DNA of 5,944 nucleotides from Comamonadaceae bacterium (GTDB taxonomy: Bacteria > Pseudomonadota > Gammaproteobacteria > Burkholderiales > Burkholderiaceae_C): the NCBI GenBank assembly GCA_947461325.1, contig CANHLD010000114.1, forward strand, positions 1 through 5,944, in the 5' to 3' direction. The notes under the pieces are model-generated. The model was not told the origin of the DNA. It saw nothing but the letters and a program-made list of their open reading frames with translations, and did not search any database. Below, in pieces: positions 1-5,878 of this stretch; position 1 is the stretch's first letter, and each line of letters begins with the position of its first letter. The translations under genes were made by a program, and so were the position numbers.

Positions 1-85
1 CCATCTCAAAGGGAATCGTGGCGCCCAGTGCGGTCAGACCGGCTGAACCAGTTCCTGCCAAAAATTGGCGACGTGAAAAGCTCAT
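1..85 (-). CDS. Tat-exported protein, N-terminal fragment
   Basis: Only the first 28 codons lie in the window; the gene runs off the left edge. The peptide starts MSFSRRQFLAGTG and carries a twin-arginine motif (S4-R5-R6-Q7-F8-L9) followed by a Gly/Ala/Leu-rich hydrophobic stretch (about residues 10-23), the layout of a Tat signal peptide. The mature protein would therefore be exported folded, often with a bound cofactor. The start is well supported: an AGGAG Shine-Dalgarno (97-93) sits 7 nt upstream of ATG. It lies 73 bp downstream of the flotillin gene on the same strand, so co-transcription is possible, though a small hairpin plus T-run separates them. Too little sequence is visible to name the mature enzyme or binding protein; the Tat call is solid, the function unknown. 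Confidence 0.8.
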   Translation of the reverse strand, partial: MSFSRRQFLAGTGSAGLTALGATIPFEM

Positions 86-96
86 GGTGTTACTCC

Positions 97-117
97 TAAA
101 AATTGAGCAGTGTGCTC
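97..117 (-). terminator. weak terminator-like hairpin just before the Tat gene
   Basis: On the minus strand GAGCA (117-113), loop CAC and TGCTC (109-105) form a 5-bp stem. It is followed by AA and a run of five T (102-98), which leads directly into the AGGAG ribosome site of the Tat gene. The stem is short, so this may be a weak terminator or attenuator for the flotillin transcript rather than a full stop. Function is inferred from form only. Confidence 0.35.
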
Positions 118-158
118 GTGGGTTGGGGAAACGAAAAGAGGAAATATGACGAGTTAAA

Positions 159-1778
159 TTACTTGTCAGCGCCTGGAGCGGGTTTGCCGCTGGCTGCATC
201 TATGGAGCCGGACAGGTCAACGCCTATCTGGTCACCTATGCTTTTGAGTGCAGGCAATTGCAAGGCCATACCCAAAATGCTGTCCATGACTTGCGTGACC
301 GGTGGTTTGCCTGCACCGCCGCCGCCATCCGAGGAGCCTGCGGCACCACCGGCGCCCGCCCCATTGGTGGCTCCAAAGCCGCTGACATGGTTGATGCGGA
401 TGCTGTCGATTTTTTCAATAGGCTTCATCATGTGAGACATGATTTCAGGCAAGCGGTCGAGACGGTATTGCTCGAGCTTCATATGCAAGACAGGTGTGCT
501 GAGCGCGTTTTCTGCATCAATCAAAGCACGTGAGCCCTCGGACTCGGCGAGCATGCGGGCTTTTTCAGCAGCAGCACGCGTGTGTGTGGCTTCGGCTTCG
601 GCCTTGGCACGCTTGAGCAACACAGTGACCTCGGTAGCCGCGTTGGCTTCTGCAACTTCACCTGCTTCTTTGACACGCTTGACCGCCATCTCCAGCGAGC
701 GATCCGCCACGGCGCGCTCCCGGTCGGTTTGCACTTTCTCTTGCGCCAGAATCACTTCGGTACGGGCCAATTCAGCAGCAGCTTGCGCGTGGGCTTCTTC
801 GGCTTGCTTGACTGACAAAGTGATGGAGCTGTCTAGTTTGCGAACTTCAGAGTTGAGTTGTGCTTCGATTTCAGATTTACGCAGTTCACGCTGTTTTTCA
901 ATTTCGCGCATGCGTGTTTCTTGTTCGCGGGAGATGCGTGCGGCTTCAGAAGCGGCTTGGGACTCTTCGCGTGAGCGAGCAGTTTCTGCATCGCTTTGGG
1001 CTTTGATTTTTTCAAGCTCTAAACGCTGGTTGATTTGCGCTTCTTCTTCCTGCTGGTTCAGCAACAAACGTTGCTTGGTGGCATCCAACTGGGTTTGACG
1101 CACAGAAATGTCAGCCTCAGATTCAATTTGAACCCGCTTTTTCCGGTTGACAGCAATGATCTCAGCCAAGCGACGCATACCAACCGAGTTGAAAGCGTTG
1201 TTTTCGTCAAGCGCTGAGAATGAAGTTTGGTCTAGGCGGGTCAAAGACACAGAGTCGAGCACCACACCGTTTTCCGCCAAATTACCTTTGAGCAAGGCGG
1301 AAATATCAGACACAAATTGCGAACGCTTTTCGTGGATCTGGTCCATGGTGCGACTGGCTGCAATCGCTTGCACAGCATCAATGAAACGGCCTTCAAGCAA
1401 GTTGCGCATACCGTCTGGATTGAACGCCTTGGAACCGAGTGACTGAGCCGCTGTGGCCACCCCATCTATGGTGGGTTGCACACGCACGTAAAACTCAAGC
1501 TCTGCATCCACCCGCATGCGGTCTTCAGTGATGAGAGATTTTTCAGCGACACGACGCACTTCGACGCGGATGGTGCGCAGGTTGATTTCGTCGATCTTGT
1601 GCAAAAACGGCAGTGATAAACACCCGCCAGAGATGAGGGTTTTTTGCCCGCCGAAACCGGTTCGGATGATGGCAACGTCACGACTGGACTTGCGATAGAA
1701 GTGATTGAGAAAAGTTACCAAGGCCGCTATGACGACCACCAGAACCACCAAACCAAACAGCCAAGCGAGAACTATCAT
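159..1778 (-). CDS. yqiK: YqiK-type flotillin (SPFH/band 7 membrane scaffold protein)
   Basis: This 539-residue protein has the architecture of bacterial flotillins, which oligomerise on the inner membrane and organise lipid microdomains. Residues 2-24 form one N-terminal transmembrane segment. Residues about 30-210 are the SPFH/band 7 domain, with the YqiK-like signatures RTGFGGQK (39-46), SLITEDRMRVD (81-91) and DGVATAAQSLG (105-115). Residues about 212-425 are a long charged Ala/Glu/Arg/Gln-rich coiled coil. LPEIMSHMMKPIEKID (443-458) is the conserved post-coil element. A Gly/Ala/Ser-rich linker (466-490) and a short tail follow. Length is close to E. coli YqiK (about 550). The start has a good GAGGA site (1789-1785) 6 nt upstream. 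Bacterial flotillin genes usually sit beside an NfeD/YqiJ-type gene; none lies upstream here, where 345 bp are non-coding. Family assignment is confident; cellular role in this organism is inferred. Confidence 0.93.
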   Translation of the reverse strand: MIVLAWLFGLVVLVVVIAALVTFLNHFYRKSSRDVAIIRTGFGGQKTLISGGCLSLPFLHKIDEINLRTIRVEVRRVAEKSLITEDRMRVDAELEFYVRVQPTIDGVATAAQSLGSKAFNPDGMRNLLEGRFIDAVQAIAASRTMDQIHEKRSQFVSDISALLKGNLAENGVVLDSVSLTRLDQTSFSALDENNAFNSVGMRRLAEIIAVNRKKRVQIESEADISVRQTQLDATKQRLLLNQQEEEAQINQRLELEKIKAQSDAETARSREESQAASEAARISREQETRMREIEKQRELRKSEIEAQLNSEVRKLDSSITLSVKQAEEAHAQAAAELARTEVILAQEKVQTDRERAVADRSLEMAVKRVKEAGEVAEANAATEVTVLLKRAKAEAEATHTRAAAEKARMLAESEGSRALIDAENALSTPVLHMKLEQYRLDRLPEIMSHMMKPIEKIDSIRINHVSGFGATNGAGAGGAAGSSDGGGGAGKPPVTQVMDSILGMALQLPALKSIGDQIGVDLSGSIDAASGKPAPGADK

Positions 1779-1817
1779 GCAACTTCCTCAAGAGTGACGT
1801 GACCAAAAACTCAAATC

Positions 1818-1848
1818 ATTCTAGGATCAAGTTTTTTGTCGCTGTCTA
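1818..1848 (-). promoter_or_regulatory. possible sigma-70 promoter for the flotillin gene
   Basis: On the minus strand TAGACA (1848-1843, five of six to TTGACA) and TAGAAT (1823-1818, five of six to TATAAT) are separated by 19 bp, slightly longer than ideal. They lie 40-70 bp upstream of the flotillin start, a sensible position. This is a sequence match only. Confidence 0.3.
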
Positions 1849-1990
1849 AGTAGTTCCCCTTGATATGCATGACTCAGCGATGTAAACCATTTCAACCTCA
1901 TAAAAAGTGCATCTTTATGGAACTTGCCGCTCTCACATGCTGCGCTGCAGCACTAAATAAGCGCAACCCAAACGAACTGAATGATGGCGA

Positions 1991-2072
1991 AATCACCTAA
2001 GTTTTGCAGGGTGATTCATTTTGGGGAAGGTGCGCACTGAAGTTGAGTCACAAGCATGAATCACGCACTGAA
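1991..2072. repeat. overlapping inverted and direct repeats
   Basis: Three short repeats interlock. AATCACC (1991-1997) pairs with GGTGATT (2010-2016). GTGATTCAT (2011-2019) is the exact reverse complement of ATGAATCAC (2056-2064). CGCACTGAA occurs directly repeated at 2033-2041 and 2064-2072, 31 bp apart. The shared GTGATT arm means two alternative foldings are possible. They could be protein-binding sites, a transcript-end structure for the amidohydrolase mRNA, or decayed repeat sequence. Confidence 0.5.
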
Positions 2073-2123
2073 ACGTGCCTAAACTTATTCTCACAATGAG
2101 ACGTTCATTTTTAAAAATCTTGG

Positions 2124-2984
2124 TTAAAGCCCCAATAACCTGACCGCATTACCCTTCAAAATCCCCGGCATCACCTCGGGCTTGAAGCCTGCCACTTCAA
2201 AGTCTTTCATCCAACGCTCTGGCGTGATCAAGGGGTAATCGCTGCCGAACAAAACACGGTCCTTCAACAAAGTGTTCGAGTATTGAATCAGGCTTTTAGG
2301 GAAGTATTTCGGGCTCCAACCCGAAAGGTCTAACCAAACGTTCGGTTTGTGCATGGCGACGGACAAAGCCTCGTCTTGCCAGGGAAAGCTGGGGTGGGCC
2401 ATGACAATTTGCATGTCTCCCCAGTCGGCGGCCACATCGTCTAAGTGCATGGGGTTGCTGTAGGCCAAACGCAGGCCTCCGCCGCAACGCATGCCACTGC
2501 CAATACCACTGTGACCCGTGTGAAAAATCGCAGGCAGTTTGTGTTCGTTGATCACTTCGTAAATAGGCCAGGCCATTTTGTCGTAGGGATGGCAACCTTG
2601 CACGGTCGGGTGAAACTTGAAGCCGCGCACGCCCTCTTCTTTGATCAATCGTTCGGCTTCGCGCGCACCCATCTTGCCTTTGTGCGGGTCGATGCTGGCG
2701 AACGCAATCATCATGTCGCTGTTGTCGCGCGCGGCTTTGGCGATTTCTTCGTTCGGTATGCGACGCCGCCCCATGTGCGATTCAGCGTCCACGGTGAACA
2801 TGACCAAGCCGATTTTTCGCTCGCGGTAATAAGCCACGGTTTCATCGATGGTGGGACGGCGGTCTGAGCCGAAATACTTGTCTGCCGCGCGGTCGTACTC
2901 TTCGCCGTAGTTGTCAAACGGGTTCCAGCAACTCACCTCTGCATGGGTGTGGATGTCGATGGCGATCAGGTCTTGGTGTTTCAT
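2124..2984 (-). CDS. amidohydrolase, probable 4-hydroxyphenyl-beta-ketoacyl-CoA hydrolase (CouO-like)
   Basis: This 286-residue protein is a metal-dependent TIM-barrel hydrolase of the amidohydrolase-2 (ACMSD-related) family. Visible ligand motifs are H12-T13-H14 at the end of strand 1, FKFHP (122-126), FHTGH (154-158, H155), MAHPSFPW (195-202, H197) and GSDYP (247-251, D249). All expected metal ligands are thus present. Its start is divergent from, and 127 bp away from, an enoyl-CoA hydratase/feruloyl-CoA synthase pair. In Rhodococcus, CouO of this superfamily cleaves the beta-ketoacyl-CoA made from p-hydroxycinnamates, giving the hydroxybenzoate and acetyl-CoA; the neighbourhood suggests the same role here. 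Other family members are decarboxylases or lactonases, so the exact substrate is inferred. The ATG places HxH at residue 12, as is usual; no clear Shine-Dalgarno precedes it. No signal peptide is seen, so it should be cytoplasmic. Confidence 0.85.
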   Translation of the reverse strand: MKHQDLIAIDIHTHAEVSCWNPFDNYGEEYDRAADKYFGSDRRPTIDETVAYYRERKIGLVMFTVDAESHMGRRRIPNEEIAKAARDNSDMMIAFASIDPHKGKMGAREAERLIKEEGVRGFKFHPTVQGCHPYDKMAWPIYEVINEHKLPAIFHTGHSGIGSGMRCGGGLRLAYSNPMHLDDVAADWGDMQIVMAHPSFPWQDEALSVAMHKPNVWLDLSGWSPKYFPKSLIQYSNTLLKDRVLFGSDYPLITPERWMKDFEVAGFKPEVMPGILKGNAVRLLGL

Positions 2985-3111
2985 GGTCGTTTAAGATAGT
3001 TTGATTGACTATAACCAGCTCAGAACGACCTCGCCGCCCCGAGCCACAGGCCGCGCGTTACAACAACGCACTGATGCATTTCAGCTAAATCGCACTATCG
3101 ATCACATCACC
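2985..3111. promoter_or_regulatory. divergent promoter/operator region of the hydroxycinnamate genes
   Basis: This gap drives the amidohydrolase leftward and the hydratase/ligase pair rightward. Opposed -10-like hexamers overlap: TATAAC on plus (3010-3015) and TATAGT on minus (3013-3008), each five of six to consensus, without strong -35 boxes. A second minus-strand hexamer TATCTT (2998-2993) would start transcription almost at the amidohydrolase ATG. Two palindromes occur: GGTCGTT (2985-2991) / AACGACC (3024-3030), and ATAGT (2996-3000) / ACTAT (3008-3012). The latter spans 17 bp, a size typical of MarR-family operators. Hydroxycinnamate genes are commonly controlled by MarR-type repressors released by the CoA thioester; no such regulator gene is in the window, so the operator role is inferred. 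Confidence 0.5.
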
Positions 3112-3894
3112 ATGACAAGCTCACACCCTGATCTCTTTTTTGAAATGCAAGACAACGTTGCGGTGGTGCGTTTGTCACGCCCTGCCAAACGAAATGCTTT
3201 GAATGATGCGCTGGTGCTGGCCTTGCGTGACGTGTTCGCTACCTTGCCCGCGCATGCACGCGCTGCGGTGCTGCACAGCGAAGGCGAGCATTTTTGTGCC
3301 GGTCTGGATTTGAGCGAACTGCAATCGCGTGACGCAGGTGAAGGCATGTTGCATTCGCGCATGTGGCACCAGGCGTTTCAACAGATTCAGTTTGGATCTG
3401 TGCCGGTGGTTGCCGCGTTACACGGCGCTGTCGTCGGAGGCGGGCTGGAGTTGGCTGCGTCTTGCCACATACGCGTGGCTGACGACACCACCTTTTACGC
3501 TTTGCCTGAGGGCTCGCGTGGTATTTTTGTGGGTGGTGGCGGTGCGGTTCGCATACCTAAGTTGATTGGCGTAGCGCGCATGACCGACATGATGATGACC
3601 GGGCGTGTCTACAACGCCGCCGACGGCGAACGCGCTGGGTTTGCGCAATACCTGGTGAGCGCTGGAACTGCTTTTGACAAAGCCATGGAGTTGGCCAAAC
3701 ACATCGCAGGCAACGCACCGCTGACCAATTACGCGCTGATGCATGCACTGCCGCGCATTGCTGAACAAGCGTCTGACCACGGCTTTGTCACCGAGTCATT
3801 GATGTCTTCCATCACGCAAGCCGCGCCTGAAGCCAAAGCGCGTGTAGATGCTTTTTTAAAAGGCCGCGCCGCCAAGGTTGAAAAAAAATCATGA
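3112..3894 (+). CDS. crotonase-fold enoyl-CoA hydratase, probable p-hydroxycinnamoyl-CoA hydratase
   Basis: Starting at ATG 3112 the product is 260 residues, the normal crotonase length. The oxyanion-hole segments are EHFCAGLDL (59-67) and HGAVVGGGLELA (104-115). The two glutamates that activate water in classical enoyl-CoA hydratase are present as E113 (GGGLELA) and E133 (LPEG), followed by a Gly-rich GIFVGGGG loop (137-144). HCHL, the feruloyl-CoA hydratase/lyase, lacks the first glutamate, so simple hydration is the better reading. The frame stays open back to TTG 3001, but that 37-residue extension does not resemble the family, so ATG 3112 is preferred although it lacks a Shine-Dalgarno. 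The gene overlaps the ligase by 4 bp (ATGA), implying translational coupling. It probably hydrates feruloyl- or coumaroyl-CoA; the substrate is inferred from context. Confidence 0.88.
   Translation: MTSSHPDLFFEMQDNVAVVRLSRPAKRNALNDALVLALRDVFATLPAHARAAVLHSEGEHFCAGLDLSELQSRDAGEGMLHSRMWHQAFQQIQFGSVPVVAALHGAVVGGGLELAASCHIRVADDTTFYALPEGSRGIFVGGGGAVRIPKLIGVARMTDMMMTGRVYNAADGERAGFAQYLVSAGTAFDKAMELAKHIAGNAPLTNYALMHALPRIAEQASDHGFVTESLMSSITQAAPEAKARVDAFLKGRAAKVEKKS
3882..3888 (+). other. in-register A AAA AAA heptamer at the hydratase/ligase junction
   Basis: A run of eight A (3881-3888) sits in the last codons of the hydratase. In its frame it reads A-AAA-AAA, the X-XXY-YYZ arrangement of a -1 slippery site. 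After slipping, the next codons are ATC-ATG, which is the ligase frame. AAGG (3874-3877) lies 4 nt upstream, and a GCCAT/ATGGC hairpin (3912-3926) lies 23 nt downstream, farther than is usual for a stimulator. Frameshifting is a possibility, not shown. Confidence 0.3.
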
Positions 3895-5744
3895 CTGCGC
3901 CCAAGTACCGCGCCATGCGCTATGGCATCACCAGCGTGCAAGTGCAAACCCGTGACAACGGTGTGCAATATGTGCTGGCCGATGTGCCGCTGAGCGGTTA
4001 CCCGACACGCATGACAGACAAGTTATTGCACTGGGCGCGGGCCATGCCGGAGCGCACGTTCGTTGCCAGACGCAAACGCTTGAGCGACGGCAGCACAGGC
4101 GACTGGGAACATCTGAGCTATGTGCAAGCCTTGGTCGCTGCCAGACGCATAGGACAGGCCCTGCTCAACCGCGGTTTGAGTGTGGACAAACCAGTATTGA
4201 TACTCAGCGAAAACAGTCTGGAGCACGCCATGATGGCGCTGGCTTGCATGATGGTTGGCGTAGCGTATTGCCCGGTGTCTCCCGCGTATTCCACCGTCAG
4301 CAAAGACTACGACAAACTCAAACACATCATTCACACGCTCTCACCAGGCATGGTGATGGCTGTTGACGCTCACCGTTACGGTGCAGCCATGCAAGCTGCT
4401 GTCCCTGAAAATGTGGAACTCGTGCTTTGCAACGGCAGCATTCAAGGCAGAGCACACACGCGTTTTGCAGACTTGCTTGGTACACCGGATACAGCTGAAG
4501 TGGATGCGGCCATGCAGGCCACCGGCGCAGACACGGTGGTGAAATTTTTGTTCACCTCAGGTTCTACCAACATGCCCAAAGGCGTGGTCAACACGCACGG
4601 CATGTGGTGTGCCAATCAGCAGCAGATGTTGCAGTCCATGCCGGTGCTGGCAGAGTCGCCGCCGGTGCTGGTTGATTGGCTGCCTTGGAACCACACCTTC
4701 GGTGGAAACCATAATTTTGGATTGGCGCTCTACCACGGCGGCTCGATTTACATAGACGACGGCAAACCCGTACCTGCCCTCATGCACGAAACATTGCGAA
4801 ATTTGCGCGAGATTGCACCCACGGTGTATTTCAATGTGCCAACGGGTCTTGAAGCCATTGCCAACGCCATGCATACCGACGATGTGCTCAGGCACAACCT
4901 GCTGAGCAAAGTGCGCATGTTTTTTTACTCGGGTGCGGCCTTGGCGCAACCCATCTGGGACAGCTTGCATGCATCGCAAGAGCGCGAGGTGGGCGAGCGC
5001 ATCGTCATGGGCACAGGTTTGGGCATGACTGAGACCGGACCCTTCGGCATTTTTGTACCGCGCCCCGAAGTTGAGTCAGGTGATTTGGGATTACCTGCTG
5101 CGGGACTGCAATTGAAACTGGTACCCATGGGTGACAAGGTTGAAGTGCGCTACAAAGGCCCGAACGTCACACCGGGTTACTGGCGCGCCCCTGAAGCAAA
5201 CGCAGAAAGTTTTGACGAAGAAGGCTTTTTGAAAAGCGGCGACGCCGTGGTGTGGCGCGACCCTACGCAGCCGAATTTGGGTTTGCGCTTCAACGGACGC
5301 ATCGCTGAGGACTTCAAACTCGCCACCGGTACGTTTGTCAGCGTCGGCCCACTGCGCGGGCGCATTATCGCCAGTGGCGCGCCTTATGTTCAAGACGCGG
5401 TCATTACCGGCTTGAACATGAAAGAAGTCGGCGCCATGTTGTTCACCACGCCGCGTGTGAGAGAGCTTTGCGATTTACCCTCAATTGCATCTCTTACAGA
5501 AATATTGCAACACCCCAAAGTGCTCGCCTATTTCCAACAACTGCTTAACACCTTGGCAGCCCATGCCACCGGCAGCGCGAACCGGGTGGCGCGCATGGTT
5601 TTGCTGAGTGAACCGCCATCCATAGACAAAGGCGAAGTCACCGATAAAGGCTCTATCAACCAACGCGCAGTACTGAAACACCGTGATGCATTGGTGCAGG
5701 CTTTGCACGACGGCAGTGCGACGGGCATTTTGACGCCGCATTGA
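3891..5744 (+). CDS. fcs: feruloyl-CoA synthase (AMP-forming hydroxycinnamate-CoA ligase)
   Basis: This 617-residue member of the ANL adenylating superfamily activates ferulate or related p-hydroxycinnamates with ATP and CoA. Visible core motifs are the P-loop FTSGSTNMPKG (221-231), A5 GTGLGMTETGP (374-384), the YKGPNVTPGYW segment (421-431), SGD (449-451) and A8 FNGRIAEDFKLATG (467-480). The following TFVSVGPLR (481-489) is typical of the Fcs group. C-terminally DKGEVTDKGSINQ (579-591) supplies the A10 lysine, probably K586. Length fits Fcs (about 600-630), longer than plant-type 4CL or CouL. The start overlaps the hydratase stop as ATGA; the nearest ribosome-like AAGG is 13 nt upstream, so translation is probably coupled. 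It makes the pathway's entry step and its CoA thioester is a likely inducer. Close relatives can use caffeate or p-coumarate, so exact specificity is open. Confidence 0.88.
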   Translation: MTAPKYRAMRYGITSVQVQTRDNGVQYVLADVPLSGYPTRMTDKLLHWARAMPERTFVARRKRLSDGSTGDWEHLSYVQALVAARRIGQALLNRGLSVDKPVLILSENSLEHAMMALACMMVGVAYCPVSPAYSTVSKDYDKLKHIIHTLSPGMVMAVDAHRYGAAMQAAVPENVELVLCNGSIQGRAHTRFADLLGTPDTAEVDAAMQATGADTVVKFLFTSGSTNMPKGVVNTHGMWCANQQQMLQSMPVLAESPPVLVDWLPWNHTFGGNHNFGLALYHGGSIYIDDGKPVPALMHETLRNLREIAPTVYFNVPTGLEAIANAMHTDDVLRHNLLSKVRMFFYSGAALAQPIWDSLHASQEREVGERIVMGTGLGMTETGPFGIFVPRPEVESGDLGLPAAGLQLKLVPMGDKVEVRYKGPNVTPGYWRAPEANAESFDEEGFLKSGDAVVWRDPTQPNLGLRFNGRIAEDFKLATGTFVSVGPLRGRIIASGAPYVQDAVITGLNMKEVGAMLFTTPRVRELCDLPSIASLTEILQHPKVLAYFQQLLNTLAAHATGSANRVARMVLLSEPPSIDKGEVTDKGSINQRAVLKHRDALVQALHDGSATGILTPH

Positions 5745-5751
5745 TTTAGTC

Positions 5752-5801
5752 GGCTTGAAAACCTTGACTCAAGCAGGTAAGGCTTGAGTCAAAACTCAAG
5801 C
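5752..5801 (+). terminator. alternating GCTTGA/TCAAGC hairpin array after the ligase gene
   Basis: Four hexamers alternate in orientation: GCTTGA (5753-5758), TCAAGC (5769-5774), GCTTGA (5782-5787) and TCAAGC (5796-5801). The strongest fold is an 11-bp perfect stem, TTGACTCAAGC (5764-5774) with GCTTGAGTCAA (5782-5792), around a 7-nt loop. A competing 8-bp stem, GCTTGAGT (5782-5789) with ACTCAAGC (5794-5801), has a 4-nt loop. Position just after the ligase stop suggests transcript termination or 3'-end protection, but there is no U-tract after either stem, so intrinsic termination is uncertain. Operator use is an alternative. Confidence 0.5.
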
Positions 5802-5814
5802 ATAAAATCATACT

Positions 5815-5856
5815 TAATCTTATTTGTTGACTTTAATACAGGTTTCGATAAGATTA
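5815..5856. promoter_or_regulatory. 9-bp inverted repeat bracketing the promoter of the ribbon-helix-helix gene
   Basis: TAATCTTAT (5815-5823) and its exact reverse complement ATAAGATTA (5848-5856) are spaced 33 bp centre to centre, about three helical turns. The right arm covers the -10 hexamer and the left arm ends 3 bp before the -35. Ribbon-helix-helix antitoxins and CopG-type proteins usually repress their own promoters at inverted repeats, so an autoregulatory operator is a reasonable inference. Confidence 0.45.
5827..5854 (+). promoter_or_regulatory. sigma-70-type promoter for the ribbon-helix-helix gene
   Basis: TTGACT (5827-5832, five of six to consensus) and TAAGAT (5849-5854, four of six) are separated by 16 bp in AT-rich DNA. 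Transcription would begin near 5861, giving a leader of under 20 nt before the ATG at 5879. It is the clearest promoter in the window. Confidence 0.6.
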
Positions 5857-5878
5857 TTTCATATTTAGAGCGAAAACC

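Larger units (their letters stand above)
1779..2123. other. 345-bp gene-free interval with small repeats
   Basis: No convincing coding sequence is seen on either strand; the longest ATG-initiated plus-strand stretch noticed (from 1981) is 19 codons without a ribosome site. The interval separates the amidohydrolase stop from the flotillin start, both on the minus strand. It carries a short hairpin (TGCTGC 1938-1943 / GCAGCA 1947-1952), overlapping inverted and direct repeats (1991-2072), a 4-bp hairpin (2090-2100) and the perfect palindrome ATTTTTAAAAAT (2107-2118) just after the amidohydrolase stop. None is a textbook intrinsic terminator, and no known RNA gene or riboswitch is recognisable. 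Confidence 0.6.

Noticed and set aside
439..1098. 219-codon plus-strand open frame antisense to the flotillin
   Set aside because: It is Ser/Ala-rich low complexity produced by the opposite strand of the Ala/Glu/Arg-rich coiled coil, with no ribosome site or recognisable domain; the minus-strand flotillin explains this DNA.
1981..2040. 19-codon plus-strand open frame in the non-coding interval
   Set aside because: It has no ribosome site and no promoter, and overlaps the repeat cluster; there is nothing to support translation.
2085..2096. Minus-strand TTGTGAGAATAA resembling half of a lac-type operator
   Set aside because: It is a short chance match downstream of the amidohydrolase, without a symmetric partner arm or a LacI-family gene nearby.
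2445..2867. 140-codon plus-strand frame inside the amidohydrolase gene
   Set aside because: It is an antisense shadow; the minus-strand frame carries the metal-binding motifs.
3001..3111. N-terminal extension of the hydratase from TTG 3001
   Set aside because: The 37 extra residues do not look like any part of a crotonase, would cover the divergent promoter palindrome, and ATG 3112 gives the family's usual length.
3112..3894. Identity as HCHL (feruloyl-CoA hydratase/lyase)
   Set aside because: Feruloyl-CoA synthase next door makes it tempting, but the GGGLELA segment with E113 and the PEGSRGIFVGGGG loop differ from HCHL, which has no glutamate at the first position and a different loop.
4557..4979. 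140-codon minus-strand frame inside the ligase gene
   Set aside because: It is an antisense shadow of conserved adenylation motifs with no domain or ribosome site.
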